Below are positions 9,601 to 24,600 of a stretch of 64,000 nt of DNA, piece by piece. The stretch lies in contig JAUNJN010000008.1 of the NCBI GenBank assembly GCA_030533235.1, forward strand, positions 1 through 64,000, written 5' to 3'. How positions within the stretch are numbered: position 1 is the first letter of the stretch; each line of letters starts with the position of its first letter. The notes under the pieces were generated by a model. That model had not been told where the DNA came from and did no database searches. It worked only from the letters and a program-made list of their open reading frames with translations. Source of the DNA: Eubacteriales bacterium (GTDB taxonomy: Bacteria; Bacillota; Clostridia; Lachnospirales; Lachnospiraceae). Made by a program: the position numbers and the translations under genes.

Positions 9601-12600
9601 GAGTGTCTGTAAATCTGTTGCACTCATTGGCTTGCCAAATAAGGTCTCAAACTCATGAGATATAATTTCCCAGTTTGGATCGCTTAGCTTGCTGTCGATG
9701 GCAGACTGGGTCTGCTTTTGTTTTGGAGGAACGGCGAGCTCAATGTCGTCACTCTCCTTCGTTTCACTGAAGCTTTCCGAAACTGCAATTGTATCAGTCG
9801 GAACCGGAAGCCTCGTCGGTGTCGGTGCCTGTAATATGGAATCGATATCATCGTCTGCAAGCTGATTTGCAATCGGCGCGGAAAGCGGTAATAACACAAT
9901 GCCGCACAAATTGCCCTTTCCATCGTAGCTAAGACGCAGAACATCCTTAGATACCCAATATTTAATTGCCCTGCATATGTCTTTCTGTGTGAGATTAAAG
10001 TGATCTGCAATTGACGTAACGGTAATTGCCTGACCCCGTCCAAGCTGACGCGCAAGATACAGATATACCTTTACAAATTCCCCATTTGCTTCCGTCATAT
10101 AGTAGTCGATAAAGAAGTTGGAAATGGAAGAATAGGTCTCACTGTTTGCAGTCGAAATCGTAATTGTTTGCATTGTAACCTGTCCCCTCTTTTTATGTGC
10201 AAATGCATTATAACATAGCAAAAAAAAATTACAATCGAACATCTTTTCTGTGCTCTGAAAAATGCATTTTGTGGAAATTGTTGATAATGTGGATAGTAAG
10301 TTTCCATAATGAGTAAGGGGGGCATTATGCTCCTAAAATGCGACAAGTAATGAAATGTTATGTTAACAAAAAAATACAAGAGAATTTCCGAAAAGAAATG
10401 GAAATTCTCTTGTGGATAATGTGGATAACTATTTTTTTAGGAGGTGTTCTCCCACAACATCAACGTTTCCGGCACCCATAGTTATCAACAAATCATTTTT
10501 TTTGCAATTTTTTTCTACATATTTTTCGATTGACAAAAAATCGCCCAAATAAGTGGCTGTTCCGTCAAGTGCATTGATTTTTTCTTCCAGATCTTTAGAC
10601 GATACCATATGTGTATCCTTTTCTCTGGCAGCATAAATATCCGCGAGGAGTACGTGGTCACATACGGAAAGCGCTTTTGCAAAGTCGTCTAACAAGGCAT
10701 AGGTACGTGTGTAGGTATGCGGCTGGAAGATACACCAGAGCTTACTGTGCGGTAAATTGCGCGCGGCTTCCAGTGTGGCGGAGATTTCTGTTGGATGATG
10801 TGCATAGTCGTCTAAAATCTTTACACCCTGCGTGGTTGTACCCTTATATTCAAATCTGCGCTTGGCACTTGTGCACGCAAGAAGTCCTTCCTTAATCTCG
10901 GAAGCCGGCAGACCGAGAAACTCGGATGCAGCTATTGCAGACAGAGAGTTTACAACATTGTGAATACCGGTAGAGTGGAGTGTGATACAATCTTTTGTTT
11001 CTCCGCGGACAATCAGTGTATAGGTCGGGTGTCCGAACTCATCGAAGGTAATGTCTGTTGCACTGTATGTATTATCCGGATTAAGACCGAAGGTTATCAC
11101 GTTGCTAGAAACATTTTTGATGATTCGGTCGGTATACGGCATATCGCCGTTTATAATAAGAGCACCATCGGAGGGTGTCTTTTCCGCAAATACCCGGAAG
11201 GACTCTACAATTTCATCGATGCCTGAGAAAAAGTCCAGATGATCGGCATCAACATTTAATATGATGCTGATAAACGGATTTAATGCATGATAGCTGTTTG
11301 TGTATTCGCAGGCCTCCGTTACAAAATAATCAGTATGTCCGACGCGGATGTTGCCGCCGATTACATCTAACATACCACCGATGGATATGGTAGGATCCGT
11401 GTCTGCCTGCAGCAAAATGTGTGACATCATAGATGTCGTTGTTGTTTTGCCGTGCGTACCGCTTACGGCAATTCCATATTTGTAATGGCTCATAATCTGG
11501 CCGAGCAGCTCGGCACGTGTGAGCATCGGAAGACCGAGACGTTTTGCTTCCACAAACTCCGGATTATCCTTACTGATGGCAGCAGTATAAACAATGACAT
11601 CGATGTCGGATGAAATGTTTTCAGTTACCTGTCCTATATAAATTATGGCACCGAGTGTACGCAGCGTCGCTGTCATGTCGGATTCTTTCATATCGGAACC
11701 GGATACATGAAATCCCGCCTGTAATAAGATCTCCGCGAGACCGCTCATGCTGATGCCGCCGATGCCCATAAAATAAACGTTACACGGCGTTTGAAAATCT
11801 ACCTGATACATAAATTATCACCTCGTAATATTTTGTTTTTACCTAATTAAAGAGTATAGCACAATTCATTGACATTACAACCGTTTTATGTCACTATTAT
11901 GGAGTGAAAGTTTACATTGCGGATACTGGGATAATATGGAAACCGCAATGTATAATTTGTGCAATTTCATATGGAGACAAAGAGGATGAAAATACAAGAT
12001 AAACAATATGATGTAATAATAGTAGGTACCGGTGTGGCAGGGTTGTTTGCCGCACTTTCTATATCGCCGAAGTATCAAATTCTGATGGTATCCAAGGACA
12101 AAATCGAAAACAGCGATTCTTATTTGGCGCAGGGCGGTATTTGTACGTTGAAGGAACCTTCGGATTTTGACAGTTTTATGGAAGATACTTTACGTGCCGG
12201 CCGGTATGAAAACCGTGAGGAGACCGTGCGTGTAATGATTGAAAACTCACCGATGATTATGCAGCGACTCATCAAATACGGAGTGGAGTTTGACCTAAAG
12301 GGGGACGGCTCTTTCGAATACACAAGGGAAGGTGCACATTCAACATATCGAATCCTTCATCATAAGGATGTTACGGGAAAAGAAATTACAAACAAGCTAT
12401 TAAATCGCGTTCGGGAGCAGGAAAATATCACACTTTGTGAATATACGCGAATGGTGGATTTGATTATCCGTGACAATGTATGCAGCGGCGTTGTGTTTGT
12501 ACATGACAAGCAGGTTTTCCCGGTGCAGGCAAAACGTGTCATACTTGCAACCGGCGGAATCGGTGGCTTGTTTGCGCAATCAACCAACTTTAGACATATT

Positions 12601-15600
12601 ACCGGTGACAGCTTTGCGCTGGCTTTGCGTCATCATATTGAACTTGAAAACATCAATTACATACAGATTCATCCTACGACCTTATATGAGGAAAATGTCA
12701 ATCGCAAATTTTTGATTTCCGAATCGGTTCGCGGGGAGGGTGCGATTTTGCTAAATAAGGCAGGCGAACGGTTTGTAGAGGAGCTTTTGCCGCGCGATGT
12801 CGTGACGGAGGCAATCCGCAAGCAGATGGAAAAGGATGGCAGACCGTATGTTATGTTATCGATTAAACATATGCCGAAGGACGAAATAATACGCCGGTTT
12901 CCGAATATATACAGACATTGTTTGGAGGTCGGATATGATCTTAGCAATGAGGACATTCCGGTTACGCCGGCACAGCATTATCTGATGGGTGGCATTATGG
13001 CGGATACCTATGGCAGAACATCTGTAAATTGTCTGTTTGCGGTTGGTGAGACGGCATGCAATGGTGTGCATGGTGCCAACCGTCTGGCGAGCAATTCGCT
13101 GTTGGAAAGTCTTGTTTTTTCGGAGCGGGCAGGATGGATTATCACAGAGGAGCTTGATGCGGGGGCGTCGGGCAGTTGTCTTGGTAAGGACGCCATAACC
13201 GATATCCTTTCCCATAATGAAGCAGTGACGGGAAAAGAGCAGACAAACGATACCAAAAAGGCTACGGGAAATGCTGTCGGAGCGGCGGGCGATTTGTCCT
13301 GTGTCTCCGCTATTGCGTTGTCGCAGTATGAAGATATTGATGCATGGGATGCGGCGAATCGCAAGTTAATCATGGACGAAATAAAAAGAAGGGATTGTGA
13401 TTTTTATGATAAATGGTGTAACGCTTAAGGTAAACGCAGATACGTATATTATGTCGGCACTTCGTGAGGATATTACGGGAGAAGATGTGACGACAAATGC
13501 TATTATGCCGGAGAAAAGACAGGGGAAGGCAGAGCTTATATGCAAGGAGGACGGTATTATTTGCGGACTGGATGTCTTCGCACGCACATTTGAGCTTTTG
13601 GATGAGACCGCACATTTCGAGACAACGGTTACGGATGGTGACCGTGTGACAAAGGGACAGGTGATTGGCGTGATTTACGGAGATATTCATGCACTTCTTA
13701 CCGGTGAACGTACGGCACTTAATTACTTACAACGAATGAGTGGTATTGCGACCTTTACAAGATCGCTTGCTGATGAGCTTTACGGTACAAATACAACCTT
13801 GCTTGATACAAGGAAGACCACGCCTAATATGCGCTTGTTTGAAAAGTATGCAGTTAAGATTGGCGGAGGAACCAATCATAGATATAACCTGACAGATGGA
13901 GTTTTGATTAAGGATAACCACATTGGGGCTGCGGGAAGTATTACAAAGGCCGTACAGCTTGCAAAAGAATATGCACCGTTTGTTCGCAAGATTGAGGTTG
14001 AAGTCGAATCTCTTGCGCAGGTTGATGAGGCAATTGCCGCAGGTGCGGACATTATTATGCTTGATAATATGGATAATGAGATGATGCGCGAGGCTGTAAA
14101 TCGAATAGCAGGTCGTGCACAGACGGAGTGTTCGGGGAATGTGACAAAGGCTCGACTGCACGAAATTGCAGAGGTTGGTGTGGATTTTGTTTCCGTTGGT
14201 GCGCTTACACATTCGGCACCGATTATGGATGTAAGTCTCAAAAATCTTGTGCCGATTGCGTAGGTGATTTACGGATGAGTAAGGGGTGGAAAATCGCGCT
14301 TGCGCTTATTGTTGATATGCTGGTGCTTGGCCTGATTGTATTTGCGGTGTGGAAGCTGTGTCAGGGAAATGACGTCGCATGGAAAAATACCTTATTAAAA
14401 TGGATGATTGTACTTGCGATTCCGTGCATGTTCTTTTTGACGTTTACATCATTTGCCGGAGATAAATTTGATACGTTGCCTGCGGATTTACAGGATGATG
14501 CGGAGGAAGATACCGAAGAAGATGCGGATGCCTGACTGTAGGAGATAAGGGGATTATTCGTATGAAAAATGGAGAAAAACATAAGAAACTTACAGTGGAT
14601 CCAAACTATGTGCGACCGAAAAAGGCAGTGGGTCTTTTGAAGGTTGCACATAGTATGAAACAGACCGTGTACATATACGGCGCTACCGGATATGGAAAAA
14701 CATCACTGGTTGCAGGATTTCTTGCGCGTAAAAAATATCATTACATAACAATGGCGGAAAACATGGTTGAGGATTTAAGCATGTTGACCAATAAATTAGA
14801 GGAGCAGGATACGGTTGTCATTGACGATTTGCAGGAAGTTGTGATGGCAGAGGACAGGGAAAAATGCTTCGAAATCTTACAAAGACTGATTACGGACTCA
14901 CATGTATGGGTCATTCTTATATCGCGCTGTGAAATGCCGGCGTGGCTGATACCTCTTTACATCCGTTCGTTTTTTACAATTATTCAAGAATCGGACCTGA
15001 CATTTTCAATTGATGATATGCAGGTCTATTTGTCATCTTGGGACATTGTCCTGACGGAACGTTCAGAGAAACAATTGTACAAAATTAGCAAGGGCTTCCC
15101 TTTGTTTCTTCGGATTGCCGCGTTACGGCTTCGCAATATCGGGATGTCTCAGATGGAAAATGAAGAGCGTGCCAAGCTGGAAATCCAGGCAATCTCGCTT
15201 GCAAAGCAGGATTGGTGGGATTATCTGGATAGTGCCGTGTATGATCAATGGGATATCGAGTTGCAGGAGTTTTTGATGGATGTGTCGATTGTAGATTGTT
15301 TTGATATGCAGATGGCACAGATTATTACAAAGAAAAATGATACAGGTGAACTGATTGCGCTTACAAAGGAAACCGGAAATTATATGACGGAAAAGAGTGT
15401 GAAGGGGAAGACAATCTATGAGCTTCGTGCACCAATCAGGTTGTCGCTCAATAGACGTTTGCAGAAAAAACGTTCACATTCGTATATCCGAAATTTATAT
15501 TACAATGCAGCAAGCTGTTATGAATATCAGGGTAAGGTTGCGGAAGCACTTGAAATGTATGAGCTTTGCGGCGACAATGAGGGGATTTCAAGATTGTTGG

Positions 15601-18600
15601 TTGAGAATGCAAGAAAGCATGTCGGGGCAGGACAATATTGGAAGCTTCGCAAGTATTATTTGAATGTTCCGAAAGACATGATTATGCAAAATCCGGAACT
15701 GATGGCGGCAGTTTCCATGCTGCATTCGATTATGTTAAATGACGAAGAAAGTGACCGATGGTACAAGGCACTTGAGGCGTATGCAAAGCAACAGACGGGT
15801 ACGGCAAAACGAGCCGCACAGGTGAAACTTGTTTATTTGGATGTGGCGCTCCCTCAAAGAGGAATCGGTTCTATGATTGAGCTGGTTAAAAAGGCGGGAG
15901 TTCTTGTCGCAAACAGACGGACAATATTGCCGGAGTTTTCGATAACAAACAATCAGCCTTCTCTTATGAACGGAGGCAAGGATTTTTGTGAGTGGAGCAA
16001 GAAGGATAAACAGCTTGCTAACAGTATCGGAAAGCTTGTTGAGCTTGTGACGGGCAAAGCCGGAAAAGGTATTGTGAATCTTGCGCTTGCTGAGAGTATG
16101 TTTGAAAAGGGTGGCGACAGCTATGAGGTATCCGTACGAGCCAGCAAGGGTCGCGTGCAGGCGGAGAGCTGTGAATGCTTCGAGGAAGTATTTGTTGCAG
16201 TCGGAATGCTTGCACAGCTTGCAGTACAAAACAATCACTTAGAGGATGCGTTAGATAGTGTCAAAAGCTTCCGGGAGTCTGTGCCGGAAACTATGACGCT
16301 GCTTTTGATGGGAGTCGATACCTTTCGTGTGCGTATGCTGTTGTATTCGGGTTTGGATGCTGATGTGACGGAATGGTTGAAACAGGCACCGGATGAGGAG
16401 AAAGAGTTTTGTACTTTAGATCGTTTCCATTACATGACAAAGGTTCGTGTGTATTTGGCACTCGGAAAAAAGGAGCGTGCAATCAAGCTTCTGCATGAAA
16501 TCATTTAATTTGCGGAAAAACGAGAGCGCATTTTTATCCGAATTGAAGCAGGTGTGTTGCTTGCAATTGTACAATACCGCATGAAGGATGATAAATGGAA
16601 ACAGACACTTCAGGAAGCAATATCACTGGCAGAGGAATACCATTTTGTACGTGTCTTTTCCAGAGAGGGTGCTGCCTTGTGGGAGCTTCTTCGAGGAGAG
16701 TCGTTTGAATGGAAGGATGCAGATTTCCGGGATCAGGTACGAAAGGAATGTGAATATATGGCGTCCCTGTATCCGATGTACCTGAAAGAAAAGCCCGACG
16801 GGACGATTACATTGTCGGCCGCGCAGGTGAAGGTCCTTCGTATGCAGGAGTCCGGCATGAGTGTCGAACAGATTGCGGATGCACTTGGCCTTTCCAAGGC
16901 GGGTGTAAAGTATTATAATCAGCAAACCTACAAAATGCTTGGTGTAAACAGTAAGTCACAGGCGATTTTCGAGGCCAGAAATCGTGGATTGATCTAAAAT
17001 TTGAAAAACTATCCTTTTGGCTAGTTTACATTTTACGCTTTGAAGAGTATAGTAGTGTAAATTACAAATAACATGGGAGGTTCTATGTATTCATGAGGAA
17101 CATTTCGTGTTGGAATTGTATACAGTGATAACGAACAGTTTTGTGCACCAGTTAGGTTGCATGACAGGAGGAGTATGTGATGAAAAAACAGGTAACAAAG
17201 AAAGTTGTTAAGGCAATGGCAATCGGTGTGTCGGCTCTTGCGGCATCATCCGTGTCAGCAATGACATCCATGGCAAATGACAAGAATGAGACAACTGACG
17301 ATTTGGCAGAGGAAACAGCATCTGAGAAGGTGAATTCGGCGGTTGACGAAGCGAATTCTGCAGTTACTGATGCGAAGGAGTCCGGAGATGCATTAATAAC
17401 CGGTATCGAGACAACCGATGGTGTGGATGATGCGGTTACAGACTCAAAGGATGCATTTAATGAGGAAGCAAATGTAGAAGCAGAGGATAAGACGCTTGCA
17501 GGTGATGCGGTAAATGAGGCAGATAAGCAGGTAGATAATGCAATCGATGCAGCCGGTGATACAGAGGCTGCTATGAAGGATGCAGATAGTAAGGCAGATG
17601 CGGCCGGTGATGCAGCAGATCAGGCAGCAGATGCGGTAAGTGGTGCACAGGCAGATATTGATGCTTATATTGAGGCAATTCAGAATGCAACTACGATTGA
17701 GGATGCGAATGCTGCTTATGATAATGTAAAGAATGCAGTTTCAAGTGCACAGACAGCAGTATCCGATGCAAAGAAAACATACGATGAGGCAAAGGCTGAT
17801 TATGACGCAGCAATTTTAGCGGCAACAAAGGCCGATGAAGATTATCAGGCAGCAGTTGCTGCAGCACAGGCTGAGTTAGATGCAGCACTTGAGAATTTGG
17901 CAGACGTTCAGGATAAGGGTGAAGCACTTCAGGAAGAGCTTGAGAAGGCTCAGGATGCATATCAGGCAGCAGTGGATGCGGCACAGGCAGCTTATGACAA
18001 GGCAGAGGCGGATAAGAAAGCGGCAGAGGAAGCATTGAATGCAGCAGATCAGGCATGGAAGGATGCAGATAAAAAGCTCACTTCAGCAAAACAGGCATGT
18101 GAAGATGCAGATCAGAAGTTAAAGGAGACAGAGGCTTTATTGCTTGCCAATAAGGGTGCTATTGATATTTGGGAGCAGGAGAAGGTTGTTCAAAACGGAA
18201 AGCAGAACAATTATACAGAAGCAGATAAGCTGTTTGATCTTATTATTAAGAACTACTATGTTCCGAATATTATCGGGGCAGACGCCGATTCGAAAGTTGT
18301 CTATGGCGAAAAGGGTGACAGTAAATTTACAAAGTTCAGTGATGACAAGCTGAACTATTACAAGCTCACAATTACGGATAAGGACGGAAATGTTCAGGAG
18401 CTTTATCTCAATTACAAATTTGAAAGCGATAAGAAGAACCTGATTATCTTTAAGAAGGTTCCGACGCAAGTTGTTACAGAGGAGGGACACGATGAGCAGT
18501 ATGTGGCTGCTGATGGTTCCGGATTGGTAATCTCTCTGAAGGAGTATGATGAGGCGCTTGGCAAGTGGATTATTCAGATTGACGAAGCAAGTTATGCTTT

Positions 18601-21600
18601 GGATTTAAGTTCCGAAAATGTTACATTTGAAGAAGACTTAAAGGAGAACCAGCAGACTGCAAATGTAGAATCAGGCAGTGAAGTAAAGGGTGATAAGGTT
18701 GTCATTACTGAGAAGGGTGATGTTATCACGACAGAGTATGATAACAAGACAATCGAGTCTGAAAAGGAATATGCTTCTAAGACACAGGCACAGGCAGCAG
18801 CCGACAAGGTGGTTGCTGATCAGGTGAAGGATGGTGACAAGAATGTCAACATCGATATCACAACCAATGTCGGTAAGGAGGTATATGATGCTGAGGCAGA
18901 GGTTTCCTTTGTAACAAAACTTACATCGACAATTAACTTTGGCGGATATGTGACAGATTACATGAGTCACATTGCTTCACCGAAGGATAAGGTGCAGGAA
19001 GCCGTAGAAAGTCTGTTGGAAAAGTCAGGCTATCATGTATTTTCAAGTGCATGGTCAAAGGATACAACGACAACCAAGAAAGATAAAAAATGGAATGAGA
19101 CGAAGTATGAGTTTAAGAAGGGCAGTCTTACAGTAGAGTATGCTTCCGGCGGAACATCAGAGGTTGATTTCTCTACATTGGATTGGGTATCAGACTTGTG
19201 GGATTCTATCTTCCATAGCGATAAGCAGTCAAAGGAACAGGAAATTAAAAAAGAATATCTCGAAAAGAAGAATATTGAGATCATTGATTTTTCTTCATGG
19301 AACTGGAACTTTACAGAGGCGGATATCACTTACTTAAATCACTCCAATGCAAAGGGCAGCTGTGAGGATGCGGAAACACAGGCTAAGGCTGAGCAAAATG
19401 CAAAGCAGAATGCAATTTCCGATGCAAACAGTCAGGCACTCAAAGCAACTACAAGTGCGACGCAGTTGCTTCTTAATGCGTTCAATAAGGGTGTTAATAC
19501 AACATATACAAATTACTTCATGTATGAAGGTTCAAATAAGCTTGATGTATCAGATGTTTCCGATGTGAAAGTTAAGAAGGATAAAGAGGCAGATACTTTC
19601 AACTACAAGATTACATTTGACAAGATGTCTCAGACAACCGAGTCTGATGTCGTATTAAAGATTACGGAGTTTGATGCAAAACTACTTTTGCATGAGGATG
19701 CGGTTGAAGATAAGATGACCACCATCTATACAAACGATAATTACGATAAGTATATCGGTAATGAGAAGGATGCGTCAGGTATTGATTTGTTTGAGAAGAC
19801 CGATAAGGATTTCCGTGACTTCCTTAATAACGCTGAAAAGGTAATCAAAGAAAATGAACAGGCAATTGCCGATAAGGCTGCTGCAGATGAGGAATTGCAG
19901 GTTGCACAGGCTGATGAGTCTTCGAAAAAGCAGGCGTTAGGTACCGCGCAAAATGTATTCCGTGGTGCAAGTGAAGAATATGATAAAGCAAAGAGCGCAC
20001 TTGAGGCTGCAAAGAATGCAACCAATTACGAAGAACTGATTGTGCTTGCAAAGAAGACAAATATGGACGTTGCAACTGCAAAGGCAAAGGTTGAATTGCT
20101 TAAGAAGGCTGTTGATGAGATGAAGGAATCCAATATCGATTCATCAATCGTTACATTTATGGAAGCAAAGCTTCAGGTTGCAGAAGAAAAGTACAATCAG
20201 GCTAAGGATAAGGCAGACGGACTTGAGGATATTGTTGATGATGCGAAGGATTTGTTGGATGAGAAAATAAATGATTTAACTCCGGATGCACCGACAACAC
20301 CGAACGTACCGACAGCTCCGGCTCAGCCGACAACAACAATCGTTGATAATGCAACGCCGCTGGCACAGAATCCGGTAGCAGATAATACACAGGTAGCAGA
20401 TGAAGAAGCACCTGTTGTAATTGAGGATGCGGAAGTACCTCTTGCAGAAGGTGCTACAGAGGAGAAGTCTGGCGATGTAACAATCGAGGACGGCGAAGTT
20501 CCGTTAATCGATTTTGACAGCGATGATGATGAGAAGATGTCATGGTGGTGGTTGTTGATTGTAGCAGCTCTTGGCGGCACAGGCTATGAGATGTACAGAA
20601 AGCACAAAAAGAATAAATTAAAGGATTAATTTCTTCAATAAGAATCAGAGGGAAGCTGCAGTTTTGCAGCTTCTCTTTTTTTGCTGAGTTACTAGTTTGA
20701 CAGGAGCTTATGGCACCTCTATAGAGAGATGTGCTTCGCATGATGTCGAAAAATAGATGTAAATAATTGTTTCGAATTGTTGAAGGATTGAAGAATATGC
20801 ATTACAATATAAAATGGAAAAAAAGGTATGATAATAGATGATGTTAGGAAAGGAATCAATAATATGAGAAAGACAAAGATTGTATGTACACTGGGACCGG
20901 CTACAGATGACGAAAATGTTTTGCGAAAGCTTATGCAGGCAGGCATGAACGTTGCCAGATTAAACTTTTCACACGGTACACATGAGGAACAGAAACGCCG
21001 TATGGATATGGTGAAGAAGCTTCGTGCGGAGCTTGGGTTACCAATTGCAATTTTGCTTGATACAAAGGGACCGGAAATACGAACACGCGATTTTGAGGGT
21101 GGAAAGGTTGAGGTCCATGCAGGCGATTTTTTTACGCTTACGACAAGAGAGCTTGTTGGAGATAGCACCATTGCGTCTATTACATACAAGGATTTATACA
21201 AGGATGTGCAGGAGGGGACGCATATCTTAATCGATGATGGTTTGATTGAGCTTGAGGTCAAGTCGATTAGTGATGGAGATATATTATGTACGGTTATCAC
21301 AGGTGGTTTTATTTCTAACCACAAGGGAATCAATGTGCCGGATGTACATTTAAATATGCCGTATATGAGCCAGGTAGATATTGACGATGTATTGTTTGGT
21401 ATCGAGCAGGATGTTGATTTTGTTGCTGCTTCATTTGTGCGAAGTGCGAGAGATGTATTGGAGCTTCGTGAGCTTTTAGATGAAAATGGCGGAAAAAATA
21501 TTAACATTATTTCTAAAATCGAAAACTCTGAGGGTGTCAATCATATCGATGATATCATTTATGTTTCAGATGGTATTATGGTTGCCCGCGGAGATATGGG

Positions 21601-24600
21601 CGTCGAGATACCGGGAGAGGAAGTACCGATCGTCCAGAAGATGATTATCCGAAAGGTATACAACGCCGGAAAACAGGTAATTACCGCAACACAAATGCTC
21701 GATTCTATGATTAAAAATCCGAGACCAACCCGTGCAGAGACAACTGACGTTGCCAATGCGATATATGATGGGACAAGCGCAATTATGCTGTCAGGAGAAA
21801 CTGCAGCAGGCATGTATCCGGTTGAAGCGGTTGAAACGATGGTTCGCATTGCGGAGCGTACAGAATGCGATATCGATTATCGACAAAATTTTTTCCATTA
21901 CGAGCGAAAAGCAAATCAGAATATAACGGACGCAATCTGCCATGCGGCATGTACAACGGCAATGGATTTGAATGCTGCTGCAATTGTGATTGTGACAAAA
22001 TCCGGTCGTTCTGCAAGAAACATTTCCAAATATCGTCCGGTATGTAATATTATTGCAGGTACGACAAGTGATAAAACATCCCGTCAGCTTAACATGTCCT
22101 GGGGTGTAACTCCGATTCATTTGGATGAGCAAAAGGAAATCTTCGAATTGTTTGATAATGCGGTGTTAGCAGGTCAGAAGCAGGGGCTTCTTGCAACCGG
22201 AGATACGGTAGTTGTCGGTGCAGGCGTGCCGCTTGGTGTAACAGGTAATACAAACATGCTAAAGGTTCAGACTGTAGAATAGGAAGAAGGCAAAATAATG
22301 TATAATCCGAAGTCATTAATTGCAGAGGAATTTATCAGTGATGAAGAAATTATGGATACGCTTGCGTATGCAGATGCAAACAAGGATAACCTTGCACTGG
22401 TTGATGAGATTATCGAAAAGGCTAGTAAGAGGAAGGGGTTATCTCATAGAGAGGCATCCGTGTTACTTGCCTGTGAGGACGAGATACGTGTAAAAAAAAT
22501 GTATGCGCTAGCCGAACAGATCAAAAAGGATTTTTACGGCAATCGTATTGTGATGTTTGCACCGCTTTATTTATCAAATTATTGTATAAACGGATGTGTA
22601 TATTGTCCATATCATATTAAGAACAAGCATATTGCGAGAAAAAAACTTACACAGGAAGAGATTCGCCGTGAGGTCATTGCACTTCAGGATATGGGACATA
22701 AGCGTCTTGCAATTGAGGCAGGAGAGGATCCGCAAAATAATCCGATTGAATATATTTTGGAGAGTATTCGTACGATTTATGATATCAAGCACAAAAACGG
22801 TGCAATAAGGAGGGTCAATGTAAATATTGCCGCAACGACGGTTGAGGAGTATCGTATGCTGCATGAGGCGGGGATAGGAACTTATATTTTGTTCCAGGAA
22901 ACATACAACAAAAAGGGTTATGAAGAGCTTCATCCATACGGGCCTAAGAGTAATTATGCATACCATACCGAGGCAATGGATCGTGCGATGGAAGGCGGTA
23001 TTGACGATGTCGGACTCGGTGTACTGTTTGGACTTCAGATGTATCGTTATGAGTTTGCGGGCCTTCTGATGCACGCGGAGCATTTGGAGGCAGTGCATGG
23101 TGTCGGACCTCATACAATCAGTGTACCCCGGATTAAGCCTGCGGATGATATTGATCCGAATACATTTGACAACGGGATCAGTGATGAAATATTTGCAAAG
23201 ATATGTGCATTAATTCGTATCAGTGTCCCGTATACAGGTATGATTATTTCGACGAGAGAATCCAAGGAGGTTCGTGAAAAGGTTATTCGTCTTGGCGTGT
23301 CGCAGATAAGCGGTGGCTCTAAGACAAGTGTTGGTGGGTATTATGAGCCGGAACCTGAAGACTCACATTCGGAGCAGTTTAATGTGAGTGATCAAAGAAC
23401 GCTGGATGAGGTTGTTAAATGGCTTATGGAGATGGGATATATTCCAAGCTTTTGTACGGCGTGCTACCGTGAAGGCAGAACCGGTGATCGGTTTATGAGT
23501 TTGTGTAAGTCGGGGCAAATCCAAAACTGTTGTCATCCGAATGCACTTATGACATTAAAGGAGTATCTTATGGATTATGCATCCGAGGAAACGAAACAGA
23601 TAGGAGAGGCATTGATTCAGGCAGAGCTCTACAATATACCAAAAGAAAAGGTGAAGGAAATCTGCAGGGAGAAGCTTGCAAAAATTGAACTTGGTAGCAG
23701 AGATTTTAGATTTTAAAGGGTGATTCATATGAACAATGTACCGGAAGCAAATCGAATACATATCGGTTTCTTTGGCAGACGTAATGCGGGTAAATCGAGC
23801 GTTGTCAATGCGGTGACAAATCAGGAAATGTCGGTTGTGTCGGATGTTTTGGGAACGACAACGGATCCAGTTAAAAAGTCGATGGAGCTTCTTCCGATCG
23901 GACCGGTTTTGATTATTGATACACCGGGTTATGATGATGAGGGTGATTTGGGAGTGCTTCGTGTGCAGAAAACAAAACAGATTCTAAATCGAACGGACAT
24001 TGCGGTTTTGGTAGTGGATGCAACAGAAGGCATGCTTGCTTCCGATGAGGAGCTTGTGCTTCTTTTTGAGGCAAAGAAGCTTCCGTATGTAATTGTGTAT
24101 AATAAATGCGATTTGTTGTCTGTGGAACAGATGCGTAAGCTTATGGAACAGCCGGGTAGTATGACCGGTGGTATGACCGATAAATATAAGCATCTTGTTT
24201 TAGTTAGTGCAATGAACAAGAAAAATATTGATCAGTTGAAGGAACAGCTGGCGGTGCTGGTTCAAACAGAACCGGAGCGATATATTATTTCGGATATGGT
24301 AGAAAAGGGAGATGTCGTGATGCTTGTGACACCGATTGATCAGTCGGCACCGAAGCATCGTCTGATTTTACCGCAACAGCAGGTACTTCGTGAGCTTTTG
24401 GACGCAGGTGTGATTTCGGTGGTCGTACAGGTTGACGAAATTATGCCGGCATTAAAGAAAATGTCCCATAAACCGCGACTTGTAATCACGGACAGCCAGG
24501 TGTTTCATGAGGTTGGGGATATTTTGCCGTCTGATATACCACTTACCTCGTTTTCGATTTTGATGGCAAGATACAAAGGGTTCCTGAAGACAGCTGTCGA